From JBBQTQ01 sp038213135 (GTDB taxonomy: Bacteria; Actinomycetota; Thermoleophilia; Gaiellales; Gaiellaceae), in assembly GCA_038213135.1 (NCBI GenBank), contig JBBQTQ010000009.1, positions 1-44,913 of the forward strand: a stretch of 44,913 nucleotides of DNA. The letters are read 5' to 3'. Made by a program: the position numbers and the translations under genes. Below the pieces are notes generated by a model. The model was given only the letters and a program-made list of their open reading frames with translations, made no database searches and was not told where the DNA came from. Each line of letters opens with the position of its first letter. Positions within the stretch are counted from its first letter, which is position 1. Positions 39,557 to 44,913 of the stretch are shown in pieces.

Positions 39557-40290
39557 CGGGCGGCCGCGGCGTTCGCGCGGAGCTGCGCGAAGAGATCGGC
39601 CATCTCGAGCGCGGTGCGCGCGGCCTCGGCGCCCTTCGAGATCCGCGCCTCGGCCTGGTCGGCCGAGTTGAGCGTCAGCAGGCCGAAAGAGATCGGCACG
39701 CCGGTGTCGATCGCGGCGAGCTGCAGCCCGGAGGCCGCCTCGGCCGCGACGAAGTCGAAGTGCGGCGTCTCGCCCCGGATCACGCAGCCGAGCGCGATCA
39801 CGCAGGCGTGCCGGCGGGTCTTCGCGAGCGCCATCGCCGCGATCGGCAACTCGAACGCGCCGGGCACCGGCATCACGACGATCGCGTCCTTCGAGACGCC
39901 GGAGAACATCAGCTCGTCGAGAGCGCTCTGCAGGAGGCGGTTCGTGATCTCCGCGTTGAAGCGGCTCACGACGATCCCGACCGAACGGCGGTCGCCCTCT
40001 GACTGCCCCTGCAGAACGCTGTAGCCATCCGGGACACGGAAGCCGCCGGGGGCGTGCTCCTGGATCGCCTCGGAGAGCGACGGGGGCTCCTCTTCGACGG
40101 CGGGTGCCGGCTCGACGACCGGGTCCGGCAGGAGCACCTCGGAGGTCGGGTAGCGCGGGAGCTCGAGCTCGGGCTCCGGCTCTGCCGTCAGGAAGTCGGG
40201 CGGCTCCAGGGCGGTGTCCTCCGTCGGGCGCACCTGAGACGCCGATTCCTGGAACGGCCAGTCGCGTGCCTGCTCGGGACGCTCGCTCAT
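39553..40290 (-). CDS. ribH: 6,7-dimethyl-8-ribityllumazine synthase with long N-terminal extension
   Basis: The last ~150 residues are a normal lumazine synthase: VGIVVSRFNAEITNRLLQSA, MPVPGAFELPIAAMALAKTR, VIALGCVIRGETPHFDFVAA, and ISFGLLTLNSADQAEAR. It condenses the ribDBA products to lumazine and usually forms 60-mer shells or pentamers. Ahead of it lie ~90 residues rich in Pro and Glu (EPPDFLTAEPEPELELPRYP) with no fold predicted. ATG 40290 overlaps the ribBA stop (ATGA), which supports the long form. An in-frame GTG at about residue 52 would still leave a ~50-residue extension. Confidence 0.92.
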   Translation of the reverse strand: MSERPEQARDWPFQESASQVRPTEDTALEPPDFLTAEPEPELELPRYPTSEVLLPDPVVEPAPAVEEEPPSLSEAIQEHAPGGFRVPDGYSVLQGQSEGDRRSVGIVVSRFNAEITNRLLQSALDELMFSGVSKDAIVVMPVPGAFELPIAAMALAKTRRHACVIALGCVIRGETPHFDFVAAEAASGLQLAAIDTGVPISFGLLTLNSADQAEARISKGAEAARTALEMADLFAQLRANAAAAR

Positions 40291-41546
40291 TCCTCCGCCT
40301 CTCGATCGAACTTCAGGTCCTGGTGGTGCAAACGATGCCCGAGCTTGGCGCGCTTCGTCTCGAGGTACCGCTGATTCTCGAGGTTCGGCGCAATCTCGAT
40401 CGGCACCTGCTCGGTGACGGAGAGGCCGAAGCCCTCGATGCCGTGGATCTTCTTCGGGTTGTTGGTCAGGATGCGGATCGAGCTGAGACCGAGCTCGGCC
40501 AGGATCTGCGCGCCGATCCCGTACTCGCGCATGTCAGGGAGGAAGCCGAGGTCGAGATTGGCCTCGACGGTGTCCCGGCCCTGCTCCTGCAGCTCGTAGG
40601 CTCGGAGCTTGTTCAGCAGGCCGATGCCACGGCCCTCCTGGCAGAGGTAGAGGAGAACGCCACGCTCCTCGCCGGCGATCCTCGTCAGTGCCAGGTCGAG
40701 CTGTTCGCCGCAATCGCACTTCTGCGAGTGGAAGACGTCGCCGGTCAGGCACTCGGAGTGGACGCGCACGAGCACGTCCTCGTGCCCCTCGACCTCCCCC
40801 TTCACGAGCGCGACGTGGTGCTTGCCGGTCAGCTTCTCGCGGAACGCGACCGCGGTGAACTTGCCGTATGTCGTCGGCAGGCTGACCGAGGTGACGCGCT
40901 CGACGAGCTTCTCCGTGCGGTGCCGGTACTCGATCAGGTCGGCGACGGTGATCAGCTTCAGGCCGTGCCGGCGGCAGTACGGGATCAGGTCGGGCACGCG
41001 GGCCATCGAGCCGTCGTCGTTCATCACCTCGCAGACGACCGCCGCGGGGATCAGGCCCGCGAGTCTCGCGAGGTCGACGGACGCCTCGGTCTGGCCGGCG
41101 CGCCGCAGGACGCCGCCGTCGCGGGCGCGCAGCGGGAAGACATGTCCCGGCTGGACGAGGTCGTGCGGGCTCGCCTTCGGATCGACCGCGACCTGGATCG
41201 TGTGCGAGCGGTCGGCGGCCGAGATCCCCGTCGTGACGCCCTCGCGGGCCTCGATCGAGACCGTGAACGCGGTGCCGAGCCGGGCCTCGTTGTGGTCGGT
41301 CATCGGGCGGAGGCCGAGCTCGTCGCAGCGCTCCTCGGTCAGGCAGAGACAGACCAGGCCGCGCGCGTGTGTCGCCATGAAGTTGATCGCGTCGGGCGTG
41401 GCGAACTGCGCGGCGATCACGAGGTCGCCCTCGTTCTCGCGATCAGGGTCGTCGACGACAACCACGACCTTGCCGTTGCGGATGTCGTCGATCGCCTCCT
41501 CGATCGAGGCGAACGGACTCGTCTTTGGCTCTGCAATTGCGGCCAT
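40287..41546 (-). CDS. ribBA: 3,4-dihydroxy-2-butanone-4-phosphate synthase / GTP cyclohydrolase II
   Basis: A 419-residue fusion of the two entry enzymes of riboflavin synthesis. The N-terminal DHBP synthase (~1-205) has VVVDDPDRENEGDLVIAAQF, ARGLVCLCLTEERCDEL and GHVFPLRARDGGVLRRAGQT followed by EASVDL. The C-terminal GTP cyclohydrolase II has the zinc site ECLTGDVFHSQKCDCGEQ and CQEGRGIGLLNKLRAYELQE. ATG 41546 (MAAIAEPKTSPF) is chosen over an upstream GC-rich frame that lies in the structured gap. It is coupled to ribH. Confidence 0.95.
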   Translation of the reverse strand: MAAIAEPKTSPFASIEEAIDDIRNGKVVVVVDDPDRENEGDLVIAAQFATPDAINFMATHARGLVCLCLTEERCDELGLRPMTDHNEARLGTAFTVSIEAREGVTTGISAADRSHTIQVAVDPKASPHDLVQPGHVFPLRARDGGVLRRAGQTEASVDLARLAGLIPAAVVCEVMNDDGSMARVPDLIPYCRRHGLKLITVADLIEYRHRTEKLVERVTSVSLPTTYGKFTAVAFREKLTGKHHVALVKGEVEGHEDVLVRVHSECLTGDVFHSQKCDCGEQLDLALTRIAGEERGVLLYLCQEGRGIGLLNKLRAYELQEQGRDTVEANLDLGFLPDMREYGIGAQILAELGLSSIRILTNNPKKIHGIEGFGLSVTEQVPIEIAPNLENQRYLETKRAKLGHRLHHQDLKFDREAEE

Positions 41547-41579
41547 TACGAGGATCGTAGCCTCACGCCTCCGGGGCGG

Positions 41580-41647
41580 CGCTGGCGGTGCCGGGCCGGA
41601 GGGCACGGTATTTCAATACAGGCCCGGAGAGCTCGGCGCCGCCAGCG
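41580..41647 (-). other. Nested hairpin structure between ribE and ribBA
   Basis: Three stems nest in 68 nt just after the ribE stop: CGCTGGCGG/CCGCCAGCG (41580-41588 with 41639-41647), CCGGGCC/GGCCCGG (41591-41597 with 41621-41627) and GTATT/AATAC (41608-41612 with 41615-41619). It does not match the FMN riboswitch consensus. It may be a terminator/attenuator, a processing site or a repeat. Confidence 0.45.
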
Positions 41648-41650
41648 ACG

Positions 41651-42253
41651 TCAGGCCACCCCGGAGCCGGGCTCCGCCCGGCGGGAGGGGTCGCCGGCCG
41701 GTGGCGTGAAGAGCCTCTCCACGTATTTGGCCAGAACGTCCGCTTCCAGGTTGACGGGAGAGCCCGCGGCGAGGTCGCCGAGGGTGGTGACAGCCAGGGT
41801 GTGCGGGACGAGCGCGACCGCGAAAGCATCGCCGTCGAGCGCGGCGATCGTCAGCGAGACGCCGTCGACGGTGATCGAGCCCTTCTCGGCGCAATAGCGG
41901 AGGAGCTCGGGCTGTGCTTCGATCCAGACGCGGCGGCCGTCGCCTTCGGGCTCCGTCGAGCGCACGTTGCCCGTGCCGTCGACGTGGCCCTGGACGTAGT
42001 GGCCGCCGAGCGGCTCGTCGGCGCGGATCGCGGGCTCGACGTTCACCTCGGCGGCGAACGGCTTGACGCGGTCGAGTGTCTCGGGGACGACGTCGAAGGC
42101 GAGCGCGCCGGGCGTCGCTTCGACGACCGTCAGGCAGGCGCCATCGATCGCGACCGAGTCGCCGAGCGCCGCCCCGATCGAGGTCTCGACGACGAGCCTG
42201 CCGTTCTCGAACGACCGGACGCGGCCGCGCTCACGCACGATGCCGGTGAACAT
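41651..42253 (-). CDS. ribE: Riboflavin synthase, alpha subunit
   Basis: A 200-residue trimeric synthase that dismutates two lumazines into riboflavin. Two lumazine-binding repeats are evident: MFTGIVRERGRVRSFENGRL, then LGDSVAIDGACLTVVEATPG, and LGGHYVQGHVDGTGNVRSTE, then CAEKGSITVDGVSLTIAALD. ATG 42253. It is followed by the structured gap and ribBA. Confidence 0.95.
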   Translation of the reverse strand: MFTGIVRERGRVRSFENGRLVVETSIGAALGDSVAIDGACLTVVEATPGALAFDVVPETLDRVKPFAAEVNVEPAIRADEPLGGHYVQGHVDGTGNVRSTEPEGDGRRVWIEAQPELLRYCAEKGSITVDGVSLTIAALDGDAFAVALVPHTLAVTTLGDLAAGSPVNLEADVLAKYVERLFTPPAGDPSRRAEPGSGVA

Positions 42254-42287
42254 GCGGGGAAGGCTACTTCCGTAGCGCTGCCGCGAG

Positions 42288-42521
42288 TCAGCCGAGGGCC
42301 AGCGCTTCGAGCGTCTCGCGGACGACCATCTGCAGGCCGGAGCGGCCCGACGAGCCCGCCAGGTCGAGCTCGGCGCGGAGCTCCTCGACGGCCTCCGCCT
42401 GCTCGGGCTCGAGGTGCGAGCGGTCGAGCTCGGCGATCGAGCGCCGCAGCTCGTCGTTGCCGGCGTGCGCGGCGAGCCAGCGCGAGAGCAGCAGCACGAG
42501 GTCGTCAGGGCTCGTGGACAT
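42288..42521 (-). CDS. Unknown 77-aa protein in the riboflavin operon
   Basis: ATG 42521 gives MSTSPDDLVLLLSRWLAAHA, then GNDELRRSIAELDRSHLEPE, and ends LQMVVRETLEALALG. It is acidic and helical with no recognised family. It overlaps the ribD end by 17 nt and ends 34 nt before ribE, so it is translated within the operon. A regulatory or assembly role is possible but unsupported. Confidence 0.65.
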   Translation of the reverse strand: MSTSPDDLVLLLSRWLAAHAGNDELRRSIAELDRSHLEPEQAEAVEELRAELDLAGSSGRSGLQMVVRETLEALALG

Positions 42522-43440
42522 ACGCCTCCAGCAGAACGTCGCCTCCCACGGCACGGCTGCGCAAACGACTCACCGGGACCGGCGACGGCAGCACGGCCGT
42601 CAGCCCTGCACCCTCGCCGGCGATCGTCGGGGCGACGAAGACGAGCAGCTTGTCGACCAGGTCGGCAGCGAGAAACGCAGAGGCGAGCATCGGGCCGCCC
42701 TCCAGGAGCAGCGACTGGACACCCTCCACGCCGAGCGCCGCAAGCTCCTCGGCGAGCGGACCGCTGCGCAGCTCGAGCTCGGAGCCCTCGGGCAGCGGCC
42801 CTCGCCCGAACGCGAGCCGCCGCGGCTGCCTCGCCACCTCGACGTCGCGCGCGTCGAGCCGAGGCCCGTCGGCGCGGACCGTGCCCATCCCGACGGCGAC
42901 GGCATCCGATGCAGCGCGCAGCTCGTGGACGAGCCGCCGGCTCGCCTCGCCGGAGACCCAGCGCGACCCCGGCACCGAGACCCGGCCGTCGAGCGTGACC
43001 GCGACCTTGTAGGTGACGAACGGCCGCCCGAGCCTCACCCATGTCCGCCAGGCCTCGTTCTGCGCGCGTGCTTCGAACGAGTCGACGAGCTCGACGTCCA
43101 TTCCCGCCTCCCGGAGCCGTTCCAGGCCGCCGGCCGCCTCAGGATTCGGGTCGAGCGAGCCGGCGACGACTCGCGCGATCCCCGCGGCCAGGATCGCGTC
43201 CACACACGGCGGCGTCGTGCCTTGATGGGCACAGGGCTCCATGGTCACGAAGAGCGTCCCTCCCGCCGCCCGAGTCCCGGCCTGCTCGAGCGCGACGATC
43301 TCGCCGTGACGGCCGCCCGCCTCGGTGGCGCCCTCGCCGACGATCTCGCCGTCGGCGACGACGACCGCTCCGATCGTCGGCTTCGGATAGCCGCGCCCCT
43401 TCGCCTGAGCAGCGAGCTGCAGCGCCTGCGCGAGGCTCAC
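42505..43440 (-). CDS. ribD: Bifunctional pyrimidine deaminase/reductase RibD
   Basis: A 311-residue fusion. The deaminase part has the zinc site GGRHGEIVALEQAG and TMEPCAHQGTTPPCVDAI; the reductase part starts about residue 135 with RPFVTYKVAVTLDGRVSVPG and ends with LLLEGGPMLASAFL and a DKLLVFVAPTIAG segment. GTG 43440 overlaps the rpe stop (GTGA). The reductase half is a little short but complete. Confidence 0.94.
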   Translation of the reverse strand: MSLAQALQLAAQAKGRGYPKPTIGAVVVADGEIVGEGATEAGGRHGEIVALEQAGTRAAGGTLFVTMEPCAHQGTTPPCVDAILAAGIARVVAGSLDPNPEAAGGLERLREAGMDVELVDSFEARAQNEAWRTWVRLGRPFVTYKVAVTLDGRVSVPGSRWVSGEASRRLVHELRAASDAVAVGMGTVRADGPRLDARDVEVARQPRRLAFGRGPLPEGSELELRSGPLAEELAALGVEGVQSLLLEGGPMLASAFLAADLVDKLLVFVAPTIAGEGAGLTAVLPSPVPVSRLRSRAVGGDVLLEAYVHEP

Positions 43441-44117
43441 GCCAGCGCCGCGACGAGCCGCCGGTACGAGCGCGGGAGATCTTCGCGGCCGAAGATGCTG
43501 CTGCCCGCGACGAGCAGATCGGCGCCGGCGTCGTAGACCGAGCGGATGTTGTCGAAATCGAGACCGCCGTCCACCTGGATGTGCGTCGACAGCGGGAGCA
43601 GGGCGCGCAGCTGCTTCACCCGCTCGACCGAGCCCTCCAGGAACGCCTGGCCCGAGTACCCCGGGTGGACGCTCATGCAGTTGACGAGGTCGAAGCCCTC
43701 GGCGACCGCGGCGACGGCTTGGGGGCTCGTTTCCGGGTTGAAGGCGAGCCCGACGCCCTCGAATCCGTTCTCGCGGGCGAGCGCAAGCACGGATCCTGGC
43801 TCGGCACAAACCTCGTAATGCACGGTCACGCTGTCTCCGCCCGCGGCCCGGATCGCGGCGAAATGGCGTTGCGGCTCCTCGATCATCAGGTGACAGTCGA
43901 GCACCCCGCCCTCCCGGTGTACCTGGTCGGCGATCGACTGGAGGACGACCGGGCCGACAGTGATCGGCGGCACGAAATGACCGTCGCCCACGTCGAAGTG
44001 AAAGGCACGCGCGCCGGTGCGCAGCAGAACGTCGACCTGCTCGCCGAGCCGTGCGAAGTCGGCCGCGTAGAGGGACGGCTCGACCTCGACCGTCCTGATC
44101 CATGCATCCCATGGCAC
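43437..44117 (-). CDS. rpe: Ribulose-phosphate 3-epimerase
   Basis: A 226-residue TIM barrel that interconverts ribulose-5-P and xylulose-5-P; ribulose-5-P is also the substrate of RibB. Motifs are FHFDVGDGHFVPPITVGPVV, LDCHLMIEEPQRHF, VNCMSVHPGYSGQAFLEGSV and HIQVDGGLDFDN. GTG 44117 follows the rsmB stop by 10 nt. The first residues, VPWDAWIRTVEVEPSLYAAD, fit the family. Confidence 0.95.
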   Translation of the reverse strand: MPWDAWIRTVEVEPSLYAADFARLGEQVDVLLRTGARAFHFDVGDGHFVPPITVGPVVLQSIADQVHREGGVLDCHLMIEEPQRHFAAIRAAGGDSVTVHYEVCAEPGSVLALARENGFEGVGLAFNPETSPQAVAAVAEGFDLVNCMSVHPGYSGQAFLEGSVERVKQLRALLPLSTHIQVDGGLDFDNIRSVYDAGADLLVAGSSIFGREDLPRSYRRLVAALA

Positions 44118-44127
44118 GAGCGTGATC

Positions 44128-44913
44128 TTAGGCGCGTAGGCGGGCGATGAAGAATCCCGAGGTGCCGTGGAGATGCGGCACGGTGAGCAGGAACTCCGGT
44201 CGCTTCGGGTGCCGGAAAGCGGGCCATTCGGCGCCGAGGTCGTCGACTTCGAGCCCTGCGGCATCGACGACGGCCTCGTTCTCGTCGGCGTTCAGCGTGC
44301 AGACCGAGTAGACGAGCGTGCCGCCCGGTCGCAGGCGCGCGGCAGCCGAGCGCACCAGGGCGAGCTGGAGCTCGGGCAGGGGCTCGGCGCGCCAGCGCAG
44401 GTCGGGCCGGCCGTTGAGCACGCCGAGGCCGGAGCATGGCGCGTCGACGAGCGCGCGGTCGAAGTCGCGCAGCTCCGCGGGAAGGTCGAGCGCATCGGCG
44501 TTGACGACCCGGACGTTCGTCGCGCGGAGCCGGCGGGCGTTCTCCTCGAGCCCCCGTGCGCGGGCCTCGTTCTTCTCGACGGCCACGACCTCGCCGGCCA
44601 GCATCGTCGCCTTGCCGCCGGGAGCGGCGCAGCAGTCGAGGACACGCTCGCCCGCCTGGGCGCCGACGGCGAATCCAGCGAGCTGAGACGCGCGACTCTG
44701 CGGCCAGATGCGCCCGTCGGCGAGCGCCTGCTCGTCGAGCCGGTCGACGCGGTAGGCGCCGGGAATGTCCGTCGCCTCGCCTGGCGGGTCACCCCTGACG
44801 AGCCGCACGACGGTCTCCCGGGGCTCGTTCTGAACTCGCATCAGCTCGAGCGCCGCCTCCTCGCCGAAGTCGCGTGACCAGACCTCGGCGATCCAGTCCG
44901 GATACGAGTGTTT
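44128..44913 (-). CDS. rsmB: 16S rRNA (cytosine967-C5)-methyltransferase RsmB, C-terminal part
   Basis: The gene enters from the right edge; the first 24 codons visible (KHSYPDWIAEVWSRDFGEEA...) precede MRVQNEPRETVVRL. The SAM loop is DCCAAPGGKATML; the catalytic cysteines are in VDAPCSGLGVLNGRPDLRW and VYSVCTLNADENEAVV. The NusB-like N-terminal domain is outside. The order rsmB-rpe-ribD is common in actinobacteria. Confidence 0.93.
   Translation of the reverse strand, partial: KHSYPDWIAEVWSRDFGEEAALELMRVQNEPRETVVRLVRGDPPGEATDIPGAYRVDRLDEQALADGRIWPQSRASQLAGFAVGAQAGERVLDCCAAPGGKATMLAGEVVAVEKNEARARGLEENARRLRATNVRVVNADALDLPAELRDFDRALVDAPCSGLGVLNGRPDLRWRAEPLPELQLALVRSAAARLRPGGTLVYSVCTLNADENEAVVDAAGLEVDDLGAEWPAFRHPKRPEFLLTVPHLHGTSGFFIARLRA

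Noticed and set aside
39241..40002. Long plus-strand frame across the lipase remnant and ribH
   Set aside because: It is antisense to ribH over most of its length and its translation shows no family pattern.
41547..41650. FMN riboswitch upstream of ribBA
   Set aside because: The conserved FMN-aptamer blocks (such as AGGGGAAACUC-like and CCGACCGGCGGU-like segments) are not present.
1..44913. tRNA, rRNA, 4.5S RNA genes and CRISPR arrays
   Set aside because: Gaps between genes were read for cloverleaf-like or repeat-spacer patterns and none was convincing. A covariance-model search would be decisive.

Overview
The window is GC-rich bacterial DNA with many GTG and TTG starts, overlapping stop/start junctions and an actinobacterial gene order. 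Zinc-ribbon forms of ribosomal proteins L28 and L32, a SepIVA-like coiled-coil protein next to coaD, and secreted proteins built from FN3-like repeats together suggest the class Thermoleophilia (Gaiellales/Solirubrobacterales-like). That placement is inference from gene content. No rRNA, tRNA or CRISPR array was seen.

Left arm (1-8.7 kb), accessory and metabolic: the start of an IS5-type transposase cut by the window edge, an HD-GYP protein, a DedA membrane protein, a three-subunit proton-translocating transhydrogenase (pntAA-pntAB-pntB), a short membrane peptide gene, an ornithine-cyclodeaminase-family gene convergent with a FAD amine oxidase, and a secreted FN3-like repeat protein.

Centre (8.7-38.9 kb), a long minus-strand housekeeping backbone. 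Read in the direction of transcription (right to left) it runs rpmB, fakA-receiver-fakB, recG, rsmD, coaD, sepIVA-like, [LysR/EamA insertion], yceD, rpmF, plsX, acpP, rnc, smc, ftsY, [phospholipase C-like, NHL protein], ffh, rpsP, khpA, phosphoesterase, rimM, trmD, lepB, rplS, rnhB, yraN, [DNA methylase, MshEN protein, secreted phosphatase], comM, dprA. It covers ribosome and tRNA maturation, SRP targeting, lipid synthesis, chromosome organisation and DNA uptake.

Right arm (39-44.9 kb): a decayed lipase, then a riboflavin operon transcribed leftwards: rsmB, rpe, ribD, a 77-aa unknown gene, ribE, ribBA, ribH.

The most striking observation is at 20620-22011. The NHL-repeat/thioredoxin gene has an in-frame UGA exactly where its family has the first Cys of the redox CxxC motif (Y-C-UGA-I-N-C). 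A 7-bp hairpin with a GU-containing loop begins 16 nt downstream, within the window for a bacterial SECIS element. I read it as a probable selenoprotein, which a standard gene call would truncate. Other points are an SMC with arms about half the usual length, an RNase III gene with no ATG/GTG/TTG before its catalytic motif, a lumazine synthase with a ~90-residue acidic extension, a receiver gene between fakA and fakB, and two families of dispersed intergenic palindromes.
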